From the NCBI GenBank assembly GCA_022702195.1, contig JAKONB010000413.1:1-22174 (forward strand): 22,174 nucleotides of DNA, read 5' to 3'. The position numbers were made by a program, and so were the translations under genes. Positions 8,533 to 16,509 of this stretch are shown in pieces; positions within the stretch are counted from its first letter, which is position 1, and each line of letters begins with the position of its first letter. The DNA is from Beijerinckiaceae bacterium. GTDB taxonomy: Bacteria; Pseudomonadota; Alphaproteobacteria; Rhizobiales; Beijerinckiaceae. The notes below the pieces were generated by a model. That model saw nothing but the letters and a program-made list of their open reading frames with translations. It had not been told where the DNA came from and made no database searches.

Positions 8533-9531
8533 TCAGGTCATCCGCCGCCGCAGGGCACGCGATCCGAAGTGAAGCATCGCGAACCAGAAATCGAGACGCC
8601 CGGCACCCGCCAGAACCCTCCTCCATCGCCGCTGTCGCAGGCCCTCGCGCACGCGGACGTAAGCCTGCAGCACCCGCATCGATCTGAGATAGGCGTCGTT
8701 CGCCTGGCGCAGACGCCGATCCGAAGTGTCGCCGATGGCCAGCGGTTCGTAGGCGGCCCGCATCGCGTGAAGGTCGGCGCTGGTCAGACTGCGCGACAAC
8801 GAGCCCGCCAGGATGCGGTAGCGGTAATGCGGGCGGCCGGAGACGATGAGGTCCGTCCCGGCCAGGAGGCAGCGCAGGCAGAGATCGAAATCTTCCCCGA
8901 TGCGGATCCGCTCGTCATAGCGGATCGCGTGGCGTGTCAGGAATGACCGCGCGAAGATCGGCTTGAGATAACCGAGATTGGCGCCGCCCCCGGTCAGGCG
9001 ATTCTGCAGCAGATACTCCGCCAGATCGACCCGCAGTTCGTGTCCGTCCCGGAGATTGGGCAGCAACCGCCAGGATTTCCCAGGCTCTTCGTCGAGGAAG
9101 CGCTCGGCATTGTCGGCCACCACGTCGCTGCCCGTGCGCCGCGCCAGCGCGATGAGATCGCGTCCCCGCGTCGGTCCGACCAGATCGTCGGCATCGAGAA
9201 TCGCGATCCAGGTTCCCTGCGCCCGATCCAGGGCGAGGTTGCGCGCCGCCGATGGACCGCCACCCCGCGCGCGACGCAGCAGCACGACCCGCCGGTCGCC
9301 GTCCGCGATCGTCTGGACCCGCGCCGCCGTATCGTCCGTTGAGGCGTCATCGACGACGATGACCTCGACGGTGATCTCGGTTTGAGCCAGGGCGGAGGTG
9401 ATCGCAGCCTCGATCCAGGGCGCCGCGTTGTAGGCGGCCACGAGGAAGCTGAGATCGGGTGCGCTGAGACCGGATGCCTGGCTACCCGAGGCCTGGGGAG
9501 GGGAAGACCCCTGGGGGGCGGAACTGGACAT
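8533..9531 (-). CDS. Family 2 glycosyltransferase
   Basis: A 332-residue cytosolic or membrane-associated GT-A enzyme that would add a sugar from a nucleotide donor to the lipid-linked repeat unit. After a Ser/Pro-rich N-terminus of about 25 residues comes LSFLVAAYNAAPWIEAAI (27-44), the nucleotide-binding VVDDASTDDT (59-68), the metal-binding DAD (113-115) and a catalytic-type GEDFDLCLR (212-220). The C-terminus is basic (ALRRRMT). It resembles succinoglycan-type side-chain transferases, but the sugar cannot be told from sequence. It is the last gene of the minus-strand unit, starting 9 bp after the GT8 stop, with a weak ribosome site that suggests coupling. Confidence 0.88.
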   Translation of the reverse strand: MSSSAPQGSSPPQASGSQASGLSAPDLSFLVAAYNAAPWIEAAITSALAQTEITVEVIVVDDASTDDTAARVQTIADGDRRVVLLRRARGGGPSAARNLALDRAQGTWIAILDADDLVGPTRGRDLIALARRTGSDVVADNAERFLDEEPGKSWRLLPNLRDGHELRVDLAEYLLQNRLTGGGANLGYLKPIFARSFLTRHAIRYDERIRIGEDFDLCLRCLLAGTDLIVSGRPHYRYRILAGSLSRSLTSADLHAMRAAYEPLAIGDTSDRRLRQANDAYLRSMRVLQAYVRVREGLRQRRWRRVLAGAGRLDFWFAMLHFGSRALRRRMT

Positions 9532-9540
9532 CGGCCGGAG

Positions 9541-10554
9541 CTAGATGCCCGGCCCGGCGCGGTACATCTGCGCCGCGGCTTCCGGTTTGAACGCTTGCCG
9601 CACGCGGCGAAAGCCACGCGGGAAATGCCAGCGCATCCAGGTTTTGGCCTGCATCAGGTAGTCCTTGAAAGTTCTCGGCCGCGCCCGCGCGAAATCTGTG
9701 CCGGCAGACTGGGCGGCCGAGAAGAACGCATCGCTGTAATGCACGCGAAAGCTCGCGTTCCATGGCTTGTAGGAGGTCGTGTAGTGAATGAGACTCGGGT
9801 TTGCGCGTAAGCGGGCATAATCCACCGGACTGAGGCCCAGGAATTCCGCCGGAACGTCGGCACAGCGCGGTTGGAAGTTCCATTCCAGTCCGACGAACCG
9901 AACGTGGCCGCGCAGTACGATGTTGAGCCCGTCCTGATCCATCCACGTCAGGCGTTCGATCTCGCGCGCGAGGAAATCCAGCACCCGGCGCTCGCAATCC
10001 AGGGCTCTCCAGCGTTCCATGTCGATGAGAAGCATGCCGGCATTGAAGTAGGGTTCGTCGGGACCAAAGCCGATGGCCGCGAGATCCATCCGGAAGTGGT
10101 CGCGCACGGCCGCCAGGACCGCTCCGTCGAGGGGGGTGGTCCAGAGCGGGGTCAGATCGGCGCAAACGATCGTGTCGGCGTCGAGGTAGAGCACCCGCGC
10201 ATGCCGTGGTGCGATGAAGCGGTCGAGGAGGATCCGCGTATAGGTGCTGCGACTGATATGTGCCGTGACCGGCAGATCGGGCAATTGCGCCTCGTCGAGG
10301 TCGCAGCGATGCAGTTGAACGTCGGAGCGGTTCGCGATCACCGGCGTGAAGATCGCCTCGAACTGCTTGGGATCGAGATTGGGACCGGCGATGTAGACCT
10401 CGAACCTCGTCGTCGGATTGCTCCGGAGGATCGAGGCGAGCGTGATGCCCGCCTGCGGCAGATAGGCCGAGTCCACGCAGAGCAGAACGCAGATCGGGGC
10501 GTGCGCGAGATCGTTCGTCGGATGGGGTGTCGGCCGCGACGGTGTCTGGAGCAT
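9541..10554 (-). CDS. Family 8 glycosyltransferase (LgtC/glycogenin-like)
   Basis: A 337-residue retaining GT-A enzyme. ICVLLCVDSAYLPQAGITLA (21-40) is the GT8 N-terminus. VLYLDADTIVCADL (121-134) holds the DxD motif that binds metal and the UDP-sugar. YFNAGMLLIDMERW (169-182), WMDQDGLNIVL (204-214) and LEWNFQPR (223-230) are core GT8 blocks, followed by a late IHYTTSYKPWN. Bacterial GT8 enzymes usually add galactose or glucose from UDP donors to lipopolysaccharide or capsule. The basic Arg/Lys-rich C-terminus probably binds the membrane surface. The ATG at 10554 has a poor ribosome site. A 178-bp gap with hairpins separates it from the upstream gene, so its expression may differ from the rest of the unit. 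Confidence 0.92.
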   Translation of the reverse strand: MLQTPSRPTPHPTNDLAHAPICVLLCVDSAYLPQAGITLASILRSNPTTRFEVYIAGPNLDPKQFEAIFTPVIANRSDVQLHRCDLDEAQLPDLPVTAHISRSTYTRILLDRFIAPRHARVLYLDADTIVCADLTPLWTTPLDGAVLAAVRDHFRMDLAAIGFGPDEPYFNAGMLLIDMERWRALDCERRVLDFLAREIERLTWMDQDGLNIVLRGHVRFVGLEWNFQPRCADVPAEFLGLSPVDYARLRANPSLIHYTTSYKPWNASFRVHYSDAFFSAAQSAGTDFARARPRTFKDYLMQAKTWMRWHFPRGFRRVRQAFKPEAAAQMYRAGPGI

Positions 10555-10620
10555 GGTGCGATCCGCGTTGAGAGTTTCACGACTGGCGGGACGTTCCGGA
10601 GCGGCTCTCCCTGATCTTCG

Positions 10621-10690
10621 GATCGGGCGAATCGCCCGATCGCCGGGGGGCCGTATGGTCTTGCACCGCACCCACCGCCACTCCGGTGGG
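10621..10690 (-). other. Two hairpins in the gap upstream of the GT8 gene
   Basis: GATCGGGCG (10621-10629) pairs perfectly with CGCCCGATC (10633-10641) around AAT, and CCCACCG (10671-10677) with CGGTGGG (10684-10690) around six bases. Both lie in the 178-bp gap between two minus-strand genes of one unit. No T-tract follows on the minus strand, so RNA stabilisation or processing is as likely as termination. Confidence 0.45.
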
Positions 10691-10732
10691 ATATGGGCGG
10701 TCGGACGATCCGCTGCCTTGCGGGGCGTCACG

Positions 10733-11638
10733 TCACGATGCGAGTGGTCGGGACAGGCCGTCACTGAGAACGGGCGAGTTGCGTCGCCCGGATACGAACG
10801 AAGTCCGGAAGGATCCCGCGCTCTCGCGCAGGATACCGAGGAAGTCTCGGGCTGACAGACGACCCTGACCGACGAAGTAGACACCCACCAGAAGCTTGCG
10901 CAGGAATTCGCGCATGAGCGCCGGTTTGTGACGCGCATGACGCGCCAGGACGATGGTCGCACCGCGGAAGTAGCGAATGGCGGCCTTCCGGTCCGCGACC
11001 GGATGGCCGACGAGCGCACGATCGACGAAGACCGTCTCCCGGCCGGCCAGGAAAGCGCGGACGCCGTAATCCGTGTCCTCCCCCCCCCGAGCCGGCGTTC
11101 CGAGGCCCAGCGCCGGATCGAAGGCGCCGAGCGCCGTGGCCAACCGCCCACGAACGAAGAGGCTGTTCGACATGGTCAACCGAACGACGGTCGCAGCTTT
11201 TGCCGGCGTCATCGCCTTCAGGACGTCGGAGGCATCGTCCGGCTCGAGCGACACGCGGCAGAGAAGGAGGTCGAGCCTTGAACGCTCGTGAAACGCGTTC
11301 TTCAACTGGGCGAGAAGACCGTCCGGGTACCAGCAATCGTCGTCCGGAAAGGCGACGATATCGTCTTCGCCGAACGGCGCTTCCGCGAGCGCAGCGGCCA
11401 TGAGGTGGTTGCGTGCCCCCGAGATCGACATCCGTCCAGGCATCACGCAGAGGCGGCTCTGGACAGGCAAGCGGGCCAGGCGAGCTGCGACCACCTCGGC
11501 GGAACAGTTCTGGAACAGCACGTGGACGCGCAGGTCCATCCCGGAGGCTTCGCTCCGCGCAATCGACTCGATCAGGCGGTTGAACGTGGCCTCGCGCTCG
11601 CCGCTGAGATCCGTCGTCGTGAAGAGATGGATGGTCAT
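10733..11638 (-). CDS. GT2-like glycosyltransferase with a G9 tract at the catalytic motif
   Basis: A 301-residue GT-A type enzyme, more divergent than the GT2 at 8533-9531. MTIHLFTTTDLSGERE opens it. The conserved blocks are GRMSISGARNHLM (68-80), AFPDDDCWYPDGLL (96-109) with the metal-binding acidic triad at 99-101, MSNSLFVR, and ARGGEDTDYGVRAF (183-196) with the probable catalytic Glu-Asp at 187-188. The run of nine G (11090-11098 as C on the plus strand) encodes the residues just before this Glu-Asp. Changes in tract length would shift the frame and remove the last third. Its start shares ATGA with the stop of a 12-codon ORF upstream. Confidence 0.82.
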   Translation of the reverse strand: MTIHLFTTTDLSGEREATFNRLIESIARSEASGMDLRVHVLFQNCSAEVVAARLARLPVQSRLCVMPGRMSISGARNHLMAAALAEAPFGEDDIVAFPDDDCWYPDGLLAQLKNAFHERSRLDLLLCRVSLEPDDASDVLKAMTPAKAATVVRLTMSNSLFVRGRLATALGAFDPALGLGTPARGGEDTDYGVRAFLAGRETVFVDRALVGHPVADRKAAIRYFRGATIVLARHARHKPALMREFLRKLLVGVYFVGQGRLSARDFLGILRESAGSFRTSFVSGRRNSPVLSDGLSRPLAS

Positions 11639-11673
11639 GGGCGGCTGATCCCAAATGCGAGGGTCTTGGTCAT
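11635..11673 (-). CDS. 12-codon mini-ORF bridging wzx and the next glycosyltransferase
   Basis: This ORF encodes MTKTLAFGISRP. Its ATG (11673-11671) overlaps the wzx stop as ATGA, and its TGA (11637-11635) overlaps the ATG of the glycosyltransferase gene, again as ATGA. The glycosyltransferase has no good ribosome site of its own, so the mini-ORF could hand ribosomes from wzx to it by two successive re-initiations. The peptide need not have a function. With 12 codons, chance is possible, but two exact ATGA joints make coupling plausible. Confidence 0.4.
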   Translation of the reverse strand: MTKTLAFGISRP

Positions 11674-13169
11674 GCGATTCTCGTCAGGGGCTGGTCGGAC
11701 CGGGTTCCGACCGGGGTCCCGGACACGAACAGCAGGCGCAGGCCGATCCGGTAGCGCAGGACGATGGCGCCATAAGCGATCGCCGCGACCCCGAGGGCGA
11801 CCCCGCAGGCCGTCAACCACGACCCGAAGCTCAAACCCGATCCGAGGCCGGTCAGAGCGGCGAGGGCGGCGAGAAGCAGCACCGGCACTGCGATGACGAG
11901 CCACGTCGCCGAGCGGGTAAAGGCCTGCTCGCGCATGGCCCGGCGGGTGTAGATCAAGAGTCCCACGAACTCGCCGACCGCGATGCCGCCGAGAAACAGC
12001 GTCACGTCGCGCTGCCACAGGAGCAAAGCCGCGCCCGGCAGCACGGCGAGGGCGGATGCGATGGAGCCGAACGCGATCAGCCGCGTCTGGCCCGACGCAT
12101 AGGCCTGCGGCACGGGCAGCAGCATCAGGAACTTGATGCAGACGCTGATGCCCGCCACGCACATGAACAGGCGGGTGGGCTGGTAGGCCGGCCCGAACAC
12201 GAAAGCCAGAACCTGATCGCCCACGAGGCTGAGCCCGAGCCCGTAGGCGAAGGCGATGCAGGACAGGATACAGGCCCAGGTATCGAACAAGGCGGATCCG
12301 CGATTGCGCTCGTGCTGGTCGACGAAGAGCGGCAGGAAAATGCTCGTCAGGAACTTGGCGAGAACGGTCCGGGGAAGCGTCGCCGTTCCGTACGCGACGT
12401 TGTAGATGGCCAGCACGGCCGGTCCGAGCAGGCCGCCGACGAGGAGACGGTCCGACAGGCTGATCGAGACGGCAAAGCCATTCACGAGCAGGGGGCGGCC
12501 GAACCGGCTGACCTCCCGCGTCGCGTCCCGGTTCCAGGTGAGCCGGTAGGGCTGCGGCGACAGCAGGTGCGAGAGCGCGACGGTGGTGACCGCCGTAGCC
12601 AGCATCCCGTACAGCATGCAGTCGAAGCTCCCCAGCACCCAGGCCAGGGTGATGGTCACGACGGCTCCGGCGATCTGGGCGGCCGTCAGCACCGTCGCCT
12701 CGCGCCAGAACACGTATTGGCGCATGGCTTCCTTGACGCCGAAGTTCTCGAAGCCCCGGATCATGACGACGATGCCGAGCAGCGCGTAGACGCCGAGGGA
12801 TTGCTCGGCGCCGAACAGGCCGGCGATCCAGGGCGACAGCGCCACCAGGATCGTGCCGATCAGCGCCGCGCGGATCAGAGCGAGCGCCTGAAGCGTGCCC
12901 ATCATGATCGCGGGCGGCAGCGACAGGGTCTTGCGCACCGCGAAGACCGGCAATCCGAAATCGGTAAGCACCTCGAGCATCCCGATGACCACCGAGAGCG
13001 AGATCGCGAGGCCGAACTCGTGGGGCGAGATGAGACGGGCCAGCGCGATGTTGCGCAGGAACGGCAGGACCGCTTCCAGCATGTTGGCGACGAAGAGCGG
13101 GGCGCTCGCCCCGATCCCACCGCGCGTCGCCTGCGCCCCGCCCCGCATCGGCCAGACCCGTCGGATCAT
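11670..13169 (-). CDS. Oligosaccharide flippase (Wzx-like, MOP superfamily)
   Basis: A 499-residue inner-membrane protein with about 12-14 hydrophobic helices through its length. It has the layout of polysaccharide transporters: GGIGASAPLFVANMLEAVLP near the start, LARLISPHEFGLAISLSVV, a central loop with SRFGRPLLVNGFAVSISLSDRLL (about residue 220), then ARTVLAKFLTSIFLPLF-type segments. Wzx proteins flip undecaprenyl-diphosphate-linked repeat units to the periplasmic face. The ATG at 13169 overlaps the stop of the GH5 gene by 4 bp (ATGA). The neighbouring transferases and the Wzy-like protein on the other strand support a Wzx/Wzy pathway. It could also be called a lipopolysaccharide biosynthesis protein of the RfbX or WzxC group. 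Confidence 0.88.
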   Translation of the reverse strand: MIRRVWPMRGGAQATRGGIGASAPLFVANMLEAVLPFLRNIALARLISPHEFGLAISLSVVIGMLEVLTDFGLPVFAVRKTLSLPPAIMMGTLQALALIRAALIGTILVALSPWIAGLFGAEQSLGVYALLGIVVMIRGFENFGVKEAMRQYVFWREATVLTAAQIAGAVVTITLAWVLGSFDCMLYGMLATAVTTVALSHLLSPQPYRLTWNRDATREVSRFGRPLLVNGFAVSISLSDRLLVGGLLGPAVLAIYNVAYGTATLPRTVLAKFLTSIFLPLFVDQHERNRGSALFDTWACILSCIAFAYGLGLSLVGDQVLAFVFGPAYQPTRLFMCVAGISVCIKFLMLLPVPQAYASGQTRLIAFGSIASALAVLPGAALLLWQRDVTLFLGGIAVGEFVGLLIYTRRAMREQAFTRSATWLVIAVPVLLLAALAALTGLGSGLSFGSWLTACGVALGVAAIAYGAIVLRYRIGLRLLFVSGTPVGTRSDQPLTRIA

Positions 13170-14320
13170 GATCGTCCGATCCCGAGCGCCTGAAGCATGT
13201 CGGAGGCCAGGATGCGATCGCCCGATGACGGCAGCAGACCGAAGGACGGCGAGTAATCCCACAACGCCCAGCCCCAGCCGCGGGTGTCGCAGGCCTCGCG
13301 GACGCCGCGGACCCAGGCGAGCCGTGCGTCGTGGGGTGCCTCGCGGTCGTAGACCCCGAACTCGCCGACATAGAGCGGCGGTCCGCCCTGCGCGGTCTGC
13401 CAGCGTGCCAACCGGTCGAATTGCGTCGCCATCGCCGAACGAGTGAAGTTGCCGGCCGCGATCTCGCCCTTGACGAAGCCGCGTGCCTCCCCGTCCAGCG
13501 TCGCCCCGGCGGCGGCCGATTCCGCGTCCTGCGGTTCGATCGGCCAGCCGAGCCCGCGCACCCGGCGCGCCACGTCCCAGCTCCAGGTCGTGGCCTGATG
13601 CGTGAACAGCAGCGGCGCGTAGCAATGGACGGTGTAGACGACCTTCGGATCGTCGTAGGCCGCGAACGCGACCAGATCCTCGATGCCGCTCCAGCCCCCG
13701 CCATTCGCGATCACGCTGCCACGCCAGCCGGCGGCCCGTATCGCGCTCAGCGCCTGGCTCTGAAGCGCCCACCAGACCTGGCCCTTGAGCGGTTCCGGCT
13801 CGTTCAGGATCTCGAGGGAGAAGTGATCGCTCTGCATCGGCGCGAGTGCGGCGGCGAGCGTCGACCAGCCGGTCACGAAAGCTTGCGCGCCGTCCGGAGT
13901 CAGCAGGGCGTCCTTGTCGTGTCCGACCGGATGGAGGTCGACGATCGCGGCGAGTCCCTGCGACGCGATGGTGGAGAGCGCCGCGCGCAGGGCGGCGAAG
14001 ACGGGTTCCACCAGTTCGGTGCCGGACTTGGCCAGCACGATGGCGGGATCGACCGGCACGCGGACATGGCGGAAGCCGGCCTGGGCGATCCGCGCGAGGT
14101 CGGGCCGCCCGACGAAGCCCGTCAGATGTGCCGGGCCATAGCCCTGATTGCTCTGGGCAAACCAGTGCGAGAGGTTGATGCCCCGCATCGGCGCCTTCGG
14201 ACCTTCAGGCGTGGCGGCCCGGCTTCCCAGCGGGAGAGCCAAGGCCGCCCCGGTCAATCCACCGATCACCGCGCGTCGATCGATCAAACTCCGAACACCC
14301 ACTCCCGATGCGACCTTCAC
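13166..14320 (-). CDS. Tat-exported glycoside hydrolase family 5 enzyme
   Basis: A 384-residue predicted endoglycanase. The N-terminus has a twin-arginine type signal: DRRAVIGG (14-21), a hydrophobic stretch and SRAA near residue 36. The GH5 barrel follows: MRGINLSHWF (45-54), FRHVRVPVDP (83-92), the acid/base Glu174 in EILNEPEP, a His-Tyr pair in VVYTVHCYAP (227-236), the nucleophile Glu320 in YVGEFGVYD, and a late Trp in WALWDYSPSFG (351-361). GH5 enzymes cleave beta-glucan-like chains. In this operon it probably trims or releases the polysaccharide in the periplasm, as ExoK or BcsZ-type hydrolases do in other systems. GTG start: the GTGA at 14320-14317 overlaps the export gene stop; no nearer ATG precedes the signal. 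Confidence 0.9.
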   Translation of the reverse strand: MKVASGVGVRSLIDRRAVIGGLTGAALALPLGSRAATPEGPKAPMRGINLSHWFAQSNQGYGPAHLTGFVGRPDLARIAQAGFRHVRVPVDPAIVLAKSGTELVEPVFAALRAALSTIASQGLAAIVDLHPVGHDKDALLTPDGAQAFVTGWSTLAAALAPMQSDHFSLEILNEPEPLKGQVWWALQSQALSAIRAAGWRGSVIANGGGWSGIEDLVAFAAYDDPKVVYTVHCYAPLLFTHQATTWSWDVARRVRGLGWPIEPQDAESAAAGATLDGEARGFVKGEIAAGNFTRSAMATQFDRLARWQTAQGGPPLYVGEFGVYDREAPHDARLAWVRGVREACDTRGWGWALWDYSPSFGLLPSSGDRILASDMLQALGIGRS

Positions 14321-15618
14321 TGCGAAACGCCCGGCACTTCGGTGTTGAGCGCGACCTCGACGGTGTCGCCGGGGCGCATCGGCGTGTCCTCGCTGGCGGT
14401 CTCGGTGCTGCCGCCGTCGAGGGCCGAATGCACGATCCGGATCGTGGGTTTGGCATTGCCGCCGCGGGTGAGCTGCGAGCGGATCATCCCCGTGTAGGTG
14501 ATCTTCTCGCTCACCGCCTGAAGACGCGACCGCACTCCGGCCAATTCCACCGTCGCCTCCTCGATATCCTTGAGGATTTCGAAGCGAGCCTCCTCGTCGA
14601 GCCGGACGACCTTGCGCGCCGCGTCGTCGCGCTCCCGGATCGTGTTGATGAGTTGCACGCCGGTTTGCAGCGACTGCGTCGCGGAGAACAGGAACAGCCG
14701 GCGCGACTCGGAGAGCCGCGTCATCGACAGGTTTCCACGCTCCGAGAATTCCTTGAGTTTGTTGTAATCGTTGGTGTCGACCTGAACGTTCTCGTCGTCC
14801 CGCGACTGGCGCGCGCGCAGGAGTCCGATCTGATCGTCCGTCACGGCGACCGCCCGCTGCAGGAACCCCCGCTCGGCCGTGTAGCGGGACCGCGCGACCT
14901 CGAGCTGCTGGCGGGCCGTCTCCCGCGTGGTGTCCAGGAACTCGCTCGAGAGCGGCGCCTGGGTCAGCTCTTTCAAGGTCTTCTGATCGGTCTTGGTCTC
15001 CTCGGAATTCTTGTCTCGACCGGACTCGCCCCCAATGCTGGCGAGTTGGGTCTTGAGCCGCCAGATCTTGGCTTGGGTCTTCACGTACTGCATCCAGAGA
15101 GTCTGGTAGTCGTTCCGAAGGTCGGCGGATTCGAGGAAGGGATTGTTCATGCGGAACCGCATGATCTCGTAGCCGCCGGCCAGTGCGACGGCCTGACGGA
15201 CGGTCATGCCCGGACGAAACGCCTGCTCGCCGGGCTTCGACACATCGCCGTTCAGATAGACCGGCCGGAACTCCGCGATGCTCATGGTCACACTGTCGGG
15301 CGTGATGGCCGTCACGCTCTCGACTCCCGTCGGCATGCGCTGTTGATAGAGCTTGCGCGAATACTGCTCCTTCACCAGCGTCTGAGCGGCGTCGAGGTCG
15401 AGCCCGGCGACGGCCACGGGCTTGATCATCGGCAGCGTCACGAGGCCGTCGGGATCGACGATGCTGCGCTGCTTCAGATCGGGGATCCCAGCCACCGACA
15501 CCTCCAAGGTGTCGCCCGGTCGAATGAGATACCGTGCTTGCGCGCCGGTGGAGATGGCCAAAGCCATCACGCCGATGACGCAGCCGCCCGCACGCGTCAG
15601 AAAGCAGTTCCACGACAT
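14317..15618 (-). CDS. Polysaccharide export protein with long coiled coil (ExoF/Wza-like)
   Basis: A 433-residue periplasmic/outer-membrane export protein. The signal peptide ends near Ala28 (STGAQA). The Poly_export domain spans about 29-105 (RYLIRPGDTLEVSVAG, DGLVTLPMI). An SLBB domain covers about 115-150 (VYLNGDVSKPGEQAFRPGMT). A long helical coiled-coil part, about 165-380, follows, then a second short SLBB-like piece (MRPGDTVEVAL, 414-424). This layout matches Sinorhizobium ExoF rather than the shorter lipoprotein Wza; there is no lipobox Cys at the cleavage site. It would form the exit channel or periplasmic adaptor with the Wzz-like protein. The ATG at 15618 was chosen because AAGGG precedes it; a GTG at 15654 is an alternative. 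Confidence 0.9.
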   Translation of the reverse strand: MSWNCFLTRAGGCVIGVMALAISTGAQARYLIRPGDTLEVSVAGIPDLKQRSIVDPDGLVTLPMIKPVAVAGLDLDAAQTLVKEQYSRKLYQQRMPTGVESVTAITPDSVTMSIAEFRPVYLNGDVSKPGEQAFRPGMTVRQAVALAGGYEIMRFRMNNPFLESADLRNDYQTLWMQYVKTQAKIWRLKTQLASIGGESGRDKNSEETKTDQKTLKELTQAPLSSEFLDTTRETARQQLEVARSRYTAERGFLQRAVAVTDDQIGLLRARQSRDDENVQVDTNDYNKLKEFSERGNLSMTRLSESRRLFLFSATQSLQTGVQLINTIRERDDAARKVVRLDEEARFEILKDIEEATVELAGVRSRLQAVSEKITYTGMIRSQLTRGGNAKPTIRIVHSALDGGSTETASEDTPMRPGDTVEVALNTEVPGVSQ

Positions 15619-15750
15619 GGCTGCGACCCTTCGAAACTGAATGGAAAGCGCCACCGGTGGAGGGGCGACTCAAGAACATGGATTGCGTGCCGTCACACGG
15701 TCCGACGTGACGATCAGACTGGCTGCGACGCCAGCGCTGCGGCGCCGGAG
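15619..15750 (-). other. Gap between exoY-like and exoF-like genes with a hairpin
   Basis: The 132-bp gap holds a dyad CGTCAC (15691-15696)/GTGACG (15707-15712) with a 10-nt loop, and the palindrome CCACCGGTGG at 15651-15660. A separate promoter or partial terminator may lie here, but I cannot show one. Confidence 0.3.
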
Positions 15751-16509
15751 CTAATAGGCCGTCCGACTGACCAGCATTTCCTGAACGGTTTCCGCGATGA
15801 TGCGAACGTCCATTCCCAGACTGGCATGATGGATATAGATGAGGTCGAGGGCGATGCGCCGCTCCATGTCCGCCACCTCGGGCGTTTCGCCACGCGCACC
15901 TCGGACCTGGGCGAGTCCGGACAATCCGGGCCGCGCTGCGAAGCGATCGCTGTAACGGTCGATCTGTCCGCCGAAATAAATGTCGTGGGACAGGGCATGT
16001 GGACGCGGCCCGATCAGGGACATGTGTCCGCGCAGGACATTCACCAATTGCGGCAACTCATCGATGCTCGTGCGGCGGATGAAGCGGCCAACCGGCGTCA
16101 CGCGCGGATCGCCGCGCGTTGCCTGAACGACGTGATCCGTATCCGCCGTCATGTACATCGAACGGAATTTCCAGATCTCGAAAGGCTTGCCACCCGCACC
16201 GCAGCGTTTCTGCCGAAAAATGACCGGACCCTGCGACGTGCTCTTGATGATCAGCGCCACCAGAAGCAGAAGCGGCGCTAGTAGAAACAACAGAGTCAGT
16301 GCGCCAGTGGCATCGAGAACGCGCTTCTGCGGTGAGTTAAGATAAGACCGTGTCGAAAGAGGATGTGATTCCGTGTTTGACGGTTCAGGAGCGTTCGGCA
16401 CCCGAAGAAACTGCAGGGGAAGCGGCTTGCGCCAAATCATCGATATGGCAGAGCTTGCCTTACGCATTTGCCAAGGCGCAATCTTCGGTTCTGATGATTG
16501 GATTTCCAT
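15751..16509 (-). CDS. exoY: Initiating sugar transferase (ExoY-like, bacterial sugar transferase family)
   Basis: A 252-residue membrane phosphoglycosyltransferase. It moves a sugar-1-phosphate from a UDP-sugar to undecaprenyl phosphate, the first step of repeat-unit assembly. A polar N-terminus of about 60 residues is followed by KRVLDATGALTLLF and a hydrophobic re-entrant helix (69-90), then the catalytic core: VIFRQKRCGAGGKPFEIWKF (97-115), RRTSIDELPQLVNVLRG (145-161) with the Asp-Glu catalytic pair (150-151), MSLIGPRP (163-170) and RPGLSGLAQVRG (193-204). It is the short ExoY type without the four-helix N-terminal domain of WbaP. In succinoglycan ExoY transfers galactose; the sugar here is unknown. 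It is the first gene of the minus-strand unit, facing the AT-rich region. The ribosome site is weak. Confidence 0.93.
   Translation of the reverse strand: MEIQSSEPKIAPWQMRKASSAISMIWRKPLPLQFLRVPNAPEPSNTESHPLSTRSYLNSPQKRVLDATGALTLLFLLAPLLLLVALIIKSTSQGPVIFRQKRCGAGGKPFEIWKFRSMYMTADTDHVVQATRGDPRVTPVGRFIRRTSIDELPQLVNVLRGHMSLIGPRPHALSHDIYFGGQIDRYSDRFAARPGLSGLAQVRGARGETPEVADMERRIALDLIYIHHASLGMDVRIIAETVQEMLVSRTAY

Noticed and set aside
11655..13193. 512-residue open frame on the plus strand opposite the flippase
   Set aside because: Polar, Gln/Arg/Asp-rich mirror of a membrane protein, the usual sign of an antisense shadow.
14308..16281. 657-residue open frame on the plus strand opposite the export and sugar-transferase genes
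   Set aside because: It spans two certain minus-strand genes; no domain features.
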